From an uncultured Rhodospirillaceae bacterium (lineage in GTDB: Bacteria > Pseudomonadota > Alphaproteobacteria > Reyranellales > Reyranellaceae): DNA of 64,000 nt. The stretch lies in the NCBI GenBank assembly GCA_945952105.1, contig CAMFGZ010000008.1, forward strand, positions 124,001 to 188,000. Direction: 5' to 3'. The position numbers and the translations under genes were made by a program. Positions 27,028 to 37,169 of the stretch are shown piece by piece (the first letter of the stretch is position 1; every line of letters starts with the position of its first letter). The notes below the pieces were generated by a model that ran no database searches, had not been told where the DNA came from, and was given only the letters and a program-made list of their open reading frames with translations.

Positions 27028-27876
27028 CGGAATGGCCGCGATCTTCTCCAGCACCGGCAGGATGTATTCTCGGAACTTCGCCGGGTTCTCGCTCATCGGG
27101 AAATGGCCGAGCTCCTTCATGACCTGAACCTCGGCGCCGGGAATCTGCGCCGCCGTGCGCAGCGTGTCCTCGGCGGTGCAGGAGAAGTCGTACTCGCCGG
27201 TCAGCAGGTAGAGCGGGCAGATGCTGGTGTCGATCGACTTCACCTTTTCGCGCAGGTCGCCGTCGACGCGATAGAAATAGAGATCGCCTTTGAAGATGCC
27301 CGGCCCGCCCTGCATGTACATCCACAGCGTCTCGTGGCGGCTGACCGGCGGGCTCTGCGGCGCGATCAGGCCGGAGATCAGCGCGGCGCAGACCTCGCCG
27401 CCATGGACGTCAGGACGGTGCAGCCACGCCGTGTCGTACCAGGGCTGCTGGAAGTCGGCGGCCTCCAGGGCGACCAGTGCACGGAATTCGGCCGCGTGGG
27501 CGATGGCGAGATTGAGCACGATGCGCCCGCCGATGGAGCAGCCCATGACGACTGGCCTGTCCAGTTCCATGGCCTGGCAGAAGGCGCGGATGGCGGCGGT
27601 GTAGGAGGCCGTCGTCAGCCGGTACTCGGTCTTCTCCCAGCCGGTGGGTGGTGTCGACTTGCCGTGCCAGGGCATGTCGAAGGCCAGCACGCGATAGCGG
27701 CTGGTGATCGCCGGATCGGCCAGCAGGTGACGGAACTGGCGATTGTCGGCGCCGGCCGTGTGCAGGCAGACGAGTGGGATACCCTCGCCGGCTTCCTCGA
27801 AGTAGATCCGGTGCGGCGTGCCGTCGATGTCGAGCCGCACGTAGCGGCCAACCATGGGGTCCAGAACCGGCGCCAT
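27019..27876 (-). CDS. Alpha/beta hydrolase
   Basis: GIPLVCLHTAGADNRQFRHLL, VLAFDMPWHGKS, VVMGCSIGGRIVLNLA, ELGHFPMSENP. Confidence 0.87.
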   Translation of the reverse strand: MAPVLDPMVGRYVRLDIDGTPHRIYFEEAGEGIPLVCLHTAGADNRQFRHLLADPAITSRYRVLAFDMPWHGKSTPPTGWEKTEYRLTTASYTAAIRAFCQAMELDRPVVMGCSIGGRIVLNLAIAHAAEFRALVALEAADFQQPWYDTAWLHRPDVHGGEVCAALISGLIAPQSPPVSRHETLWMYMQGGPGIFKGDLYFYRVDGDLREKVKSIDTSICPLYLLTGEYDFSCTAEDTLRTAAQIPGAEVQVMKELGHFPMSENPAKFREYILPVLEKIAAIPPS

Positions 27877-27877
27877 G

Positions 27878-28261
27878 TCAGGAAGCCTCCGGCAGACGGC
27901 GCGGCAATGCCAGCAGGTCCTTGAAATATTGCAGGTTCTGCAGCAGCGGCCGCAGGTCGCCTTCCAACGAGGCCGCGCCGCGCTTGGTGAGGGCGAACAG
28001 GTCGTGCCAGCCGGGTTCGGGCATCCTCTGCCAATGGTGCCGCCAGGCTTCGTCGGTGCCGCGTATCGTGAAGACCGTCGACCGCATCAGTCGCGGGCCG
28101 CGATCGAGCGCGGCGAGGGTGCCTTCGCGGAGGGTGAGGTGGAAGGGCTCGGGGCCGATGTCGACACGGCACTCGACGTTCAACCAGCGGCCGCGTCGCA
28201 GCAGGTCGCCATCGTCGGCCAGGAGTTCGGGCAGCTTCGCGAAACGATCCGCAGGGGTCAT
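27878..28261 (-). CDS. Hypothetical protein
   Basis: MTPADRFAKLPELLADDGDLLRRGRWLNVECRVDIGPEPFHLTLREG; ATGA overlap with upstream gene at 28258. Confidence 0.6.
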   Translation of the reverse strand: MTPADRFAKLPELLADDGDLLRRGRWLNVECRVDIGPEPFHLTLREGTLAALDRGPRLMRSTVFTIRGTDEAWRHHWQRMPEPGWHDLFALTKRGAASLEGDLRPLLQNLQYFKDLLALPRRLPEAS

Positions 28262-28962
28262 TCCTGCAGTATGTACTCGATGGTCGATCCGTCGGAAGCC
28301 TTGAAAGCCGCCTTCACCCAGCGGCCCTTGTCGTCGAACCACTGGTCCATCTGGACGTCGCCGGTGTAGCTGTAGCGGGTCGCCTGCAGGGTGCCGTTGG
28401 CGGTCTTGATCGTCTCGCGGCCCCGCGGCGTGATCTGGATCTTCGCCAGATCGCCATTCTGCGTATTCAGCATCGCAGACTGCTTCACCTGATTGAGGTT
28501 CCAGTGCGTGGAGGGAAGAGTGCTCGCCGGCATAGTGGTCTGCCGGGCGGTATTGCCCTGCTGGAAGCCGACATCGTTCGACGCCAGTTTCGGCGCGCCG
28601 CCGCCTTCGCGAACCACCGACACGCCGTTGGCGTCATGACGGGCCTTCACACCGTACTTGGTGCCATTGTCTTCCGTCTGGGTCGAAATCGATTCGAAGG
28701 TATTGCCGTTCCAGATTTCCTGGCCGCGATGCATGTAGCGATACATCGTCAGGCCGAGCGCCTTGACCGAAAAATCGATCGAGGTCGTGACTGTTCGCTT
28801 GTCGCCGTTCTGCTGGAAGGTGAGCGTATGCGTGCCGATCCGCTCGCCGTTCCGGAAAGCGGCGAAAACATGGCTGGGGCCGTAGGGAAAATCCGACGTG
28901 GCCTGGGCGGCGGCGGTACCGCAGCCCATGAGCATCAGTGCGAGGATCAGACGACGCTTCAT
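28258..28962 (-). CDS. DUF6134-like secreted protein
   Basis: Signal peptide; FPYGPSHVFAAFRNGERIGTHTLTFQQNGDKRTVTTSIDFSVKALGLTMYRY. Confidence 0.65.
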   Translation of the reverse strand: MKRRLILALMLMGCGTAAAQATSDFPYGPSHVFAAFRNGERIGTHTLTFQQNGDKRTVTTSIDFSVKALGLTMYRYMHRGQEIWNGNTFESISTQTEDNGTKYGVKARHDANGVSVVREGGGAPKLASNDVGFQQGNTARQTTMPASTLPSTHWNLNQVKQSAMLNTQNGDLAKIQITPRGRETIKTANGTLQATRYSYTGDVQMDQWFDDKGRWVKAAFKASDGSTIEYILQE

Positions 28963-29012
28963 CGGTGCCTCCTGGTCCCCCTTATACGCAAGGGGAGGCC
29001 GGCGGATCCCCC

Positions 29013-30197
29013 TTAGACGACCCGGTCGGCCTTGAGCCGGGCAATAACGGACGGATCGTAGCCCAGTTCCTGCAATATCTGTTCCGTGTGCTCGCCGAGT
29101 TGCGGTGCCCGGCGGCGGATGGTGAGGGGGGTGCGGGAGAGCTTCACGGGCTCCTGAAGCACGGGCACGGCCATCTTGGCGCCAGGATATTCCATCGGAT
29201 GGAAGAACCCGGCCTCCTGGACGTGCTTGTCTTCCAGAGCCTGCTGGGGGGTGTAAACCGGCCCGGCGGGAATGCGGTTGGCCTCCAAAGCGGCCAGCGC
29301 CTCGGCGACTGTGCGGGTGTCGCACCACGTCTGCATGATGGCAGAGAGGGCCTCGCCGTTGTCGCCGCGGGCGAGGTCGTCCTTGAAGCGCGGATCGGCC
29401 GCCAGCGTGGCGTCGCCCATCAGCTTGCACCAGCGCACGAACAGGGGCTGGCCGATGGTCATGGCGTAGATCCAGCCATCCTTGCACTTGAACGTGTCCG
29501 ACGGGCCGGCCGTGAAGCCGCGATTGAGCGTGGCGATGCGGTTGAGGTCGAGCATCGCCTGCTCGATGAGGTGGCCGTTGGTGATGTTGATGGCGGTGCG
29601 CAGCAGGGCCGTCTCGACCTTCTGGCCCTTGCCGCTCTTGGCGCGGTCCATGAGGGCGGCGAGGACGCCCACCGTGTTCAGCAGCGCGGTACCGAAATCG
29701 ACGAACGGGGCGTTCATGCGGGTCGGCGTCTCGCCGTCGCCGGAGAGGTGCATGGCGCCGGACATCGCCTGGCCGATCGTGTCGAAGCCGACGCGGGTCT
29801 TGTAGGGGCCTTCCGAGCCGAAGGTCGAGGTCGTGGCGAGGATGATGCGCGGGTTGATGGCCGAGATCGTCTCGTAGTCGATGCCCATCTTCTGCAGGTC
29901 TTCGTAGGGCAGGTTGGCGATCACGACGTCCGACGTCGCGACCAGCTTCTTCACGATCTCGCGGCCCTCGGGTTTCATCGGGTTGAGGGTGAGACCGAGC
30001 TTGTTCCGCCCCATCTGGAGGAACATCGCGCCTTCGCCGCCCTCGACGACCGGGGTCACCCAGCGATCCTCGCTGCCCTCGAGCTTCTCGACGCGGATCA
30101 CCTCGGCGCCGAGATCGGCCAGCATGGTGCCGCAGAACGGACCGGCGATGTAGCGGCCGAAATCGAGTACGCGAATGCCTTCGAGAACGCCTGACAT
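29013..30197 (-). CDS. CaiB/BaiF (family III) CoA transferase
   Basis: GIRVLDFGRYIAGPFCGTMLADLGAEVIRVEK, NRNK-like GRNKLGLTLNPMKPEG, TIRRRAPQLGEHTEQIL. Confidence 0.9.
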   Translation of the reverse strand: MSGVLEGIRVLDFGRYIAGPFCGTMLADLGAEVIRVEKLEGSEDRWVTPVVEGGEGAMFLQMGRNKLGLTLNPMKPEGREIVKKLVATSDVVIANLPYEDLQKMGIDYETISAINPRIILATTSTFGSEGPYKTRVGFDTIGQAMSGAMHLSGDGETPTRMNAPFVDFGTALLNTVGVLAALMDRAKSGKGQKVETALLRTAINITNGHLIEQAMLDLNRIATLNRGFTAGPSDTFKCKDGWIYAMTIGQPLFVRWCKLMGDATLAADPRFKDDLARGDNGEALSAIMQTWCDTRTVAEALAALEANRIPAGPVYTPQQALEDKHVQEAGFFHPMEYPGAKMAVPVLQEPVKLSRTPLTIRRRAPQLGEHTEQILQELGYDPSVIARLKADRVV

Positions 30198-30273
30198 GTG
30201 ACCTTATCCTCCCTCGCGCCGGGCACGTACGGGCCGGCTGCGAGGGAGCATTAGCAGAGGTCGCGGGCTGGTT

Positions 30274-30630
30274 CTAATCGAAGAAAGTGTTGGGCTTCAG
30301 GAACACCGCGAGCATAAGGCAGCCTTCGTCGGTCCAGGCATCGTGGCGGCTTCCCGCCCGGCGCCAGACATAGTTGCCGGCCCGGCAGACGCCGGCGTGA
30401 TCGGCAAAGGATCCTTCCAGAACGTAGGTCTGCTCGATCGCGACATGCTCGTGCCGTGGCAGGCGGGTGCCGGGCGCCCAACGCATCAGCACCGTCGAGA
30501 GGCCGGTCTCCTTCTGCTCCATCAGGATCTTCCATTCGATCCCGGGGAAGCGCGTCGGCTGCCACGGCACGTCCTTGACGTCGACGTAGGTCGAGTCCGG
30601 GACCATGCCGGCCAGCGTCTCCGCGTTCAC
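30274..30630 (-). CDS. Cupin domain protein (ChrR-like)
   Basis: GLSTVLMRWAPGTRLPRHEHVAIEQTYVLEGSF; GTG start overlaps the upstream stop (GTGA). Confidence 0.78.
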   Translation of the reverse strand: MNAETLAGMVPDSTYVDVKDVPWQPTRFPGIEWKILMEQKETGLSTVLMRWAPGTRLPRHEHVAIEQTYVLEGSFADHAGVCRAGNYVWRRAGSRHDAWTDEGCLMLAVFLKPNTFFD

Positions 30631-31583
30631 GCGGCCACCTTGCGGCGCGCCGCCTTCAACGTGCCGCCGCGCATCACATGGCCGGGCAGGGGACGGCCGA
30701 CGATCTCCTCGGCGAGCTTGGCGACGTCGATCAGGCGCTCGATGTCGAGGCCGGTCTCCACGCCCATCTCCTCGCACATGAAGGCGAAGTCCTCGGTGCA
30801 GATGTTGCCGGCCGCACCGTCGGTCGCCGCGAAGGGGCAGCCGCCAAGTCCCGCGACGGAGGCGTCGAACCGGGTGACGCCCATGCGCAGGCCGGCATAG
30901 GCCGCCGCCGCGCCGGTGCCGCGCGTGTCGTGCAGGTGGAGGGAGATTTCGAGATCGGGCCACTTCGAGCGCACCGCGCCGATCAGGCGCTCGACCGAGG
31001 CGGGCGTGGCCCAGCCCATCGCGTCGGTGAGCTTGATACCCTTGAGCTTGAAGCCGGCCAACTCGGCCTCGTCGAGCGCCAGCTGGACGCGCTGCAGGAT
31101 GAGGTCGGTCGAAAGCTCGCCCTCGTAATTGCAGCCGAAGGCGCCGAGGATGGTGCCCCACTCGACCGGCATGCCGCGATCCTTGAAGGTCTTGAGCGAC
31201 ATGCGCTGCTCGACCATGGCGTCGGGGACCGACTTGCCGATGTTCTTGCGCGAAAAGGTATCGGAGGCGGTGACGCGGACCCCGCCGTCGACGTGCAAAG
31301 GGCCCCGGAGCGCGCGCTCGAGGCCCTGCTGGTTCAGCCACAGCGCGCTGTACTGCACGCCGGGCTTGAGGTTGATCCTGCTCGCCACCTCCTCGGCGTC
31401 GGCCATGGTCGGCACGCGCTTCGGGTTGACGTAGGAAACACAGGCGATGTGCTCCAACCCGGTGTCCGCAAGCGCCTCGATGAGGCGGACCTTGTCGGCC
31501 ACCGGGATCATCTTCTTCTCGGACTGGAAGCCCTCGCGAGGACCCTCCTCGTTGATCGTCACTCGCTTGGGCAGGTCCGACAT
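30627..31583 (-). CDS. Hydroxymethylglutaryl-CoA lyase family protein
   Basis: INEEGPREGFQSEKK, VSYVNPKRVPTMADAEEV, SLHLHDTRGTGAAAAYAGLRMGVTRFDASVAGLGGCPFA. Confidence 0.88.
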   Translation of the reverse strand: MSDLPKRVTINEEGPREGFQSEKKMIPVADKVRLIEALADTGLEHIACVSYVNPKRVPTMADAEEVASRINLKPGVQYSALWLNQQGLERALRGPLHVDGGVRVTASDTFSRKNIGKSVPDAMVEQRMSLKTFKDRGMPVEWGTILGAFGCNYEGELSTDLILQRVQLALDEAELAGFKLKGIKLTDAMGWATPASVERLIGAVRSKWPDLEISLHLHDTRGTGAAAAYAGLRMGVTRFDASVAGLGGCPFAATDGAAGNICTEDFAFMCEEMGVETGLDIERLIDVAKLAEEIVGRPLPGHVMRGGTLKAARRKVAA

Positions 31584-31614
31584 GGTCTTCCTCCGAATTC
31601 CTTGGAGGAGGGCG

Positions 31615-33123
31615 TCAGCCCTCCTCTTCGACAAAGGCTTCTTTGCGCGCCTTCTTGAAGCTGGGCAAGGCCATCAGGAGCAGCAGGAGCGCCGTCGTGA
31701 TGAGCAGGCCGAGGCTGATCGGCCGCTGCAGGAAGACCATGGCATCGCCACGCGAGAGCAGCATGGCGCGCCGGAAGTATTCCTCCATCTGAGGTCCGAG
31801 AACCAGGCCCAGCAGGAACGGCGCACCCTCGCAGCCGAGCTTGACGAAGACGTAGCCCAGGATGCCGAAGATCGCGACCTGCATGACGTGGAACGTGCTG
31901 TTCTGCAGACTGTATGCGCCGATGCAGCAGAAGAGCAGGATGGCCGGCGCCAGGAAGCGGTACGGCACGGTCAGCAGCTTCACCCACATGCCGATCATCG
32001 GCAGGTTGATGATCACCAGCATGGCGTTGCCGATCCACATCGAGACGATCATGCCCCAGAAGAGATCCGGCTTCTTGGTCATGACCTCGGGCCCCGGCTG
32101 GATGCCCTGGATGATCATGGCGCCGACCATCAGCGCCATGACGGCGTTGGACGGGATGCCGAGCGTGAGCATCGGGATGAACGAGGTCTGCGCGGCGGCA
32201 TTGTTGGCCGCCTCCGGTGCCGCGACGCCCTCGACCGCGCCCTTGCCGAACTGGCCGGGATTCCTCGAGATCTTCTTTTCGAGCGTATAGGACGAGAAGG
32301 CGCCAAGCGTCGGACCGCCGCCGGGCAGAACGCCCAGCGCCGCGCCGAGGAAGGTGCCGCGCAGGGCCGCCGGGACGGCACGCCGGACTTCTTCCATGGT
32401 CGGCCACAGCGACGTCACCTTGATGGTGCCGCCGGTGCGGGTGAGATGTCTCTCCAGGTTGACCACGATCTCGGCGATACCGAAGAGGCCCATGGCGATC
32501 GGCGCAAAGTCGATGCCGTCGGACAGTTCCGGAATGTCGAAGGTGAAGCGCTGGGCGCCGGTGTTCACGTCGGTGCCGACCAGGCCGAACAGCAGCCCGA
32601 GGAAGATCATCGCGATCGCCTTGACGACCGAGCCGCTGGCCAGGATGACGGCCGCGACGAGGCCGAGGGCCATCAGCGAGCAGTAGTCGGCAGGACCGAA
32701 CTTCTGCGCCATGCGCGTCAGCGGTTCGGCGAACATCACGATGATGAACGTTCCGACCGTGCCGGCGAAGAACGAGCCGACCGCGGAGATCGAGAGTGCC
32801 GCGCCGGCGCGCCCGTTGCGGGCCATCTGGTAGCCGTCGAGGCAGGTCACGACCGAGGACGCCTCACCCGGCAGGTTCACCAGGATGGATGTCGTCGAAC
32901 CGCCGTAGGCCGCGCCGTAGTAGATGCCCGCGAGCATGATCAGCGACGCGGTCGGCGGCAGGTGGAAGGTGATCGGCAGCAACATGGCGATGGTCGCCAC
33001 GGGGCCGATACCGGGAAGAACGCCGATCAGTGTGCCGAGCAGACAGCCCAGCAGCGCGTAGGTCAGGTTCTGGAACGAGAAAGCGACGCTGAAGCCCAGC
33101 GCGAGATTGTCGAGAAGTTCCAT
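31615..33123 (-). CDS. tctA: Tripartite tricarboxylate transporter permease, TctA family
   Basis: GVLPGIGPVATIAMLLPITFHLPPTASLIMLAGIYYGAAYGGSTTSILVNLPGEASSVVTCLDGYQMARNGRAGAAL. Confidence 0.93.
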   Translation of the reverse strand: MELLDNLALGFSVAFSFQNLTYALLGCLLGTLIGVLPGIGPVATIAMLLPITFHLPPTASLIMLAGIYYGAAYGGSTTSILVNLPGEASSVVTCLDGYQMARNGRAGAALSISAVGSFFAGTVGTFIIVMFAEPLTRMAQKFGPADYCSLMALGLVAAVILASGSVVKAIAMIFLGLLFGLVGTDVNTGAQRFTFDIPELSDGIDFAPIAMGLFGIAEIVVNLERHLTRTGGTIKVTSLWPTMEEVRRAVPAALRGTFLGAALGVLPGGGPTLGAFSSYTLEKKISRNPGQFGKGAVEGVAAPEAANNAAAQTSFIPMLTLGIPSNAVMALMVGAMIIQGIQPGPEVMTKKPDLFWGMIVSMWIGNAMLVIINLPMIGMWVKLLTVPYRFLAPAILLFCCIGAYSLQNSTFHVMQVAIFGILGYVFVKLGCEGAPFLLGLVLGPQMEEYFRRAMLLSRGDAMVFLQRPISLGLLITTALLLLLMALPSFKKARKEAFVEEEG

Positions 33124-33124
33124 C

Positions 33125-33574
33125 TCACCAGACTCCGCTCACGATGGAGATGTTCATGCCCAGCCCGACCTTGAAGACGAGCGTGCACAGCACGGACAGG
33201 ACGACGATGTTGCCGAGCACCTCGGTGAGCTTGAATTCCTCGCCGGCCAGGGAGGCGATCATGATCAGAACCACGAGGGCGGGGATGAGGCCGGCGCGCT
33301 CGAAGAGAAGCGCGAAACAGACGATGCCGAGAGTCACCAGGGTGATCGGCTTCCACTTCGGACGCTCGACCGGCTCGCTGCCGCTCACGACGGCGATGAT
33401 GCAGACCAGCAGTCCCAGACCCAGAAGTGTCAGGGAAAGCATCCGCGGCACATAGCCTGGTCCCATGCGCACCGGCGTGCCGAGTGCGAGTTTTTGCCCG
33501 AAATAGAGGGCGATCAATCCAAAGCCGATGAACATCAGCCCGGACAAGAAGTCCTTGCTCAGGAATCGATTCAA
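33125..33574 (-). CDS. tctB: Tripartite tricarboxylate transporter small subunit, TctB family
   Basis: Four-TM-like protein upstream of tctA; GTPVRMGPGYVPRMLSLTLLGLGLLV. Confidence 0.85.
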   Translation of the reverse strand: MNRFLSKDFLSGLMFIGFGLIALYFGQKLALGTPVRMGPGYVPRMLSLTLLGLGLLVCIIAVVSGSEPVERPKWKPITLVTLGIVCFALLFERAGLIPALVVLIMIASLAGEEFKLTEVLGNIVVLSVLCTLVFKVGLGMNISIVSGVW

Positions 33575-33699
33575 CGATGCCTCCCCAGAAACGCGTCGTC
33601 TTCAGTGTGCTGTTGGGTCCGAACCCCCGGACCGCCACCAGCTAAACACGATTTGGCCGCTTTGCCCAAGTGCCAAGTGCATTACAAGTGATAAGTGCA

Positions 33700-34515
33700 C
33701 TAGCGCAGAAGCATACGGACTGCGATTATGGCGAGACAGGCGCAAAACAGGCGCCGGAGCAAAGACACCGGCGCCCTTGCAGACCATCGGGCGGCCAGCG
33801 GCGCGACAAAGAGCGCGGGCAGCGACAGGGTCGCAACGCAAAACAACGCGACATCGCCTAGCGCATCAAAGGGACGGCCCGGCGTATGCCGATCGATCAG
33901 CAGGAACACGATGGTCGCCGGAATGGCGATGACCAGATTGAACAATGCACCTGCACCGATCGCCCTTCGGATGGAAAATGAGAAGAGCGTCAGGGTGGGA
34001 GTGCTCAGGGTGCCGCCGCCCACGCCGACGGCGGCTGCCAGGCCACCGACCACGGCCGGAGCAATATACGAGAAGGGTCGGTCCGGTTGGCGCTGCCCAA
34101 TAATTAGGCGGTCTCCCGCCGCCATCTTGATGGCGAGCCCGGCGGCGACCACGGCGAAGAGGGTCGTCAGGACCCGTGTGGGCGCCAGGGGACCGAGGAC
34201 CAGGCCGATCGCGGCCCCCAGCATCAGCGCGGGCAACCAGGACCGAACCAGATCCAAATCGATTGTCCTGGCCCGCCAGTGGGCCCCGACGGCTGTGACC
34301 GAGGCTATCAGGATGCTTGCCTGCGCCGTGCCGACGGCCAAGGGCACAGCGAGCGGCTCTCCGATGCCGATATATTCAAAGATTTCAAGGAGGATGGGCA
34401 CGGCGACGACACCGCCGCCCACGCCCAGCAAACCGGCAAGCAGCCCGATGAGGACGCCGGTCGCAAGCAACGCGGCCCAGGCGCCCGGTGGATATGTCGA
34501 CAGCAGTGATTCCAA
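33700..34515 (-). CDS. Sulfite exporter TauE/SafE family (TSUP) membrane protein
   Basis: LLAGLLGVGGGVVAVPILL and GGLAAAVGVGGGTLSTPTL duplicated GGG motifs; likely TTG start at 34515. Confidence 0.85.
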   Translation of the reverse strand: MESLLSTYPPGAWAALLATGVLIGLLAGLLGVGGGVVAVPILLEIFEYIGIGEPLAVPLAVGTAQASILIASVTAVGAHWRARTIDLDLVRSWLPALMLGAAIGLVLGPLAPTRVLTTLFAVVAAGLAIKMAAGDRLIIGQRQPDRPFSYIAPAVVGGLAAAVGVGGGTLSTPTLTLFSFSIRRAIGAGALFNLVIAIPATIVFLLIDRHTPGRPFDALGDVALFCVATLSLPALFVAPLAARWSARAPVSLLRRLFCACLAIIAVRMLLR

Positions 34516-34641
34516 GCGGCCGTGTTCCCCGTTGGTCGATATTGCGTGTACCCCATCGTACGAGCAAACTCCTGGCCAATGTAAACGCTCGTTCAGGAGG
34601 CTTTCCGGGTGGCACGGCGGGGCGACGATTTCATCGGCACG

Positions 34642-35688
34642 ATGGCGGTGCAGGAAAAGCACCGGTTCGACGAGCAGCCGCTCGCGAGGTTCATGGCCGC
34701 AAACGTCGAGGAGTTCACGCCGCCGCTGACGGTGGAGCAGTTCCGGGGCGGCCAGTCCAACCCGACCTATCGCCTGACCGACGGCGCGGGACGCCGCTAT
34801 GTGCTGCGTCGCAAGCCGCCGGGCAAGTTGCTGCCCTCCGCCCATGCGGTCGACCGCGAGCTCCGCGTGATCGCGGCCCTCAACCGTACCGACGTGCCCA
34901 CGCCCCGCGCCTACGCGTCGAGCGACGACGAAAGCGTGGTGGGCACTCCTTTCTATATAATGGAATATTGCGACGGGCGGGTTCTGTGGGATCCGACCTT
35001 GCCCGATGTTCCCAGGGAAGGGCGCCTCGCCATCTATCGCGCCAAATTCGAGGCGCTAGCCCGCCTGCACCGCGTCGACTACACCGCGCTCGGTCTTGCG
35101 GACTTCGGCCGCCCCGGCAGCTATGTCGCCCGCCAGATCTCGCGGTGGGGAAAACAGTACAAGGCGTCCGAGACCGAGAAGATCGAAGCGATGGACCGGC
35201 TGTTCGAGTGGCTGCCGGCCAACCTGCCGGCGAACGACGAGACGGTGCTGGTGCACGGCGACTTCCGTCTCGACAACATGATCTTCCATCCGAGCGAGCC
35301 CCGCGTGCTGGGCATCATCGACTGGGAGATCTCGACGCTGGGCGATCCGCTGGCCGAACTCGCCTATCTCTGCATGCTGTGGCGCACGCCGAAGGAGTGG
35401 AACGGCCTGCTGGGGCATGATCTCGGTGAATTGGGCCTTCCGACCGAGGCGGAGATGGTGGGCCACTACAGCGAGCTCGCCGGGCGCGCCGCGCCAGAGG
35501 CCGCGCTCTGGGAATTCTACATGGCCTACAATCTGTTTCGCGTGTCCTGCATCCGTCAGGGCGTCTATGCGCGATCGCTCGACGGAACTGCGTCGAACGT
35601 GCGGGCCGCCGAGTCCGGCAAGCTGGTGAAGCCGGCGGCCGATCTCGCCTGGTCGATCGTCGCCAACATGGCCGGAGCATCGAGATGA
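34642..35688 (+). CDS. Aminoglycoside phosphotransferase-like family protein (acyl-CoA metabolism type)
   Basis: FRGGQSNPTYRL, YVLRRKPPGKLLPSAHAVDRE, LVHGDFRLDNMIFHPSEPRVLGIIDWEISTLGDPLAEL. Confidence 0.87.
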   Translation: MAVQEKHRFDEQPLARFMAANVEEFTPPLTVEQFRGGQSNPTYRLTDGAGRRYVLRRKPPGKLLPSAHAVDRELRVIAALNRTDVPTPRAYASSDDESVVGTPFYIMEYCDGRVLWDPTLPDVPREGRLAIYRAKFEALARLHRVDYTALGLADFGRPGSYVARQISRWGKQYKASETEKIEAMDRLFEWLPANLPANDETVLVHGDFRLDNMIFHPSEPRVLGIIDWEISTLGDPLAELAYLCMLWRTPKEWNGLLGHDLGELGLPTEAEMVGHYSELAGRAAPEAALWEFYMAYNLFRVSCIRQGVYARSLDGTASNVRAAESGKLVKPAADLAWSIVANMAGASR

Positions 35689-36344
35689 GCAAGCGCAAGA
35701 CCGCCAGCGCCGGCGAGGGGCTGCCGGAGGCCGCGGAACGCGAAGCGCGGCCGCCGGTCGAGGCCATCCGCGCCGCCGCCTTCGCGCAGTTCGCGGAGCG
35801 CGGCTACCCGGTCGTCACGGTGCGGGACATCATGAAGGCCTGCGGCCTCACGCAGGGCGCCCTCTACAATCACTTCAAGTCCAAGGACGAGTTGCTGCAC
35901 GACATCATCGCCTCGACCCAGGGCGAACTGGAGCGGTTGTGCCAGCAGGCGGTGTCGGGGGCGGGAGCCGATCCGCGTGCGCAACTCGCCGCCTTCGTCC
36001 GCGTCTATGTGATGCGGCACTGCCGGCTGCGCATCGAGGCGCTCGTCGCCAACCGGGAAATCGGATGGCTCGACACGGCACGCGTAGCCGATATCCGCCG
36101 CAGCCGCCGAGCCATCCGCGACATCGTCGTGACCATCCTGGCGCGCGGCGTGGAGAGCGGTGTCTTCGACCCGCCGCGCATCGAGGGCAGACACGATCTC
36201 AAGGCGATCGCCATGGCGCTGCTCGACCAGTGCACCCACGTCTCGATGTGGTACGGTCCGGGCGGCGATCTCGCTGAGGAGCAGATGGCGAAGCTCTATA
36301 CCGACATGGCGCTGAGGGTCGTCGGAGCCAAGCCGCAGGCGTGA
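35685..36344 (+). CDS. TetR/AcrR family transcriptional regulator
   Basis: AAAFAQFAERGYPVVTVRDIMKACGLTQGALYNHFKSKDELL; ATGA overlap with previous gene. Confidence 0.88.
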   Translation: MSKRKTASAGEGLPEAAEREARPPVEAIRAAAFAQFAERGYPVVTVRDIMKACGLTQGALYNHFKSKDELLHDIIASTQGELERLCQQAVSGAGADPRAQLAAFVRVYVMRHCRLRIEALVANREIGWLDTARVADIRRSRRAIRDIVVTILARGVESGVFDPPRIEGRHDLKAIAMALLDQCTHVSMWYGPGGDLAEEQMAKLYTDMALRVVGAKPQA

Positions 36345-36368
36345 TTTGACGAGCGGGAGCGGGAAGGC

Positions 36369-37136
36369 ATGTTGGTTCGCGTCGTTGCCCTGGTCGCGTT
36401 GCTGGCCTCGCTCGTAGCCTGCACACCGGACTCCGATGCCGCGCCTCCCGACGGTCGCGCAACGACGCCTGCGGCGCTACCGGCCAGTATCCCGGCGGCA
36501 CGCTGGCATGCGGTCCTGATCGCCGGCGACAACAACAGCCCTGCCTTCGACAACGGTGTCGACGCCCTGCGCGACAGGCTGATGGCGCGCGGCGTGCGGG
36601 ACATTCACCTGTTGACCTCCGATCCCGATCGCAATCCCTCGGCGGTGGTCGCCAGCGCCGCGAACGTCTCGAATGCCCTGCGCAATGCGGGCGGCGCGGA
36701 AGCCTGCCTCGCCTTCATCACCAGCCATGGCACCGAAGACGGTGTCGTGCTGCGCCAGGCCAACGGCTTGATCCAGCCGGGCACGCTCGACGATGCCCTG
36801 GACGCCGGTTGCGGCGCGCTGCCGACGGTGGTCGTGGTTTCGGCCTGCCACAGCGGCGTCTTCCTGACGTCGGCCATGCGCCAGCCCAACCGCGTTGTGC
36901 TGACGGCCGCGGCGTCCGATCGCGTGAGCTTCGGCTGCGGCGAGGGCGACCGCTTCACCTACTACGACCAGTGTCTCCTTCAGCAGTTCGACGCCGCCAC
37001 GACCTGGAACCAACTCGCCCAGGCCACGCGTGCCTGCGTTCAGGCGCTCGAGAAGACCATGGGCGTCCGGACACCCTCTAGGCCGCAGATCTTCGTCGGC
37101 TCCGCGGTCGCCAACCTCAGGATTCCGGGGCGTTAG
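36369..37136 (+). CDS. Caspase-like C13-family peptidase lipoprotein
   Basis: Lipobox LASLVAC; AVLIAGDNNSPAFDNGVDALRDRL, FITSHGTEDG (His), VVVVSACHSG (Cys). Confidence 0.72.
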   Translation: MLVRVVALVALLASLVACTPDSDAAPPDGRATTPAALPASIPAARWHAVLIAGDNNSPAFDNGVDALRDRLMARGVRDIHLLTSDPDRNPSAVVASAANVSNALRNAGGAEACLAFITSHGTEDGVVLRQANGLIQPGTLDDALDAGCGALPTVVVVSACHSGVFLTSAMRQPNRVVLTAAASDRVSFGCGEGDRFTYYDQCLLQQFDAATTWNQLAQATRACVQALEKTMGVRTPSRPQIFVGSAVANLRIPGR

Positions 37137-37169
37137 AACGGACGGGTTTTAGGATTTCGCTTCTTGTCG

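Noticed and set aside
26760-27122. 120-aa plus-strand ORF
   Set aside because: Spans the DUF3237 3' end and the dispersed CHPERSEGS repeat; spurious.
31447-33174. 575-aa plus-strand ORF
   Set aside because: Antisense of tctA; the real coding strand has strong transporter motifs.
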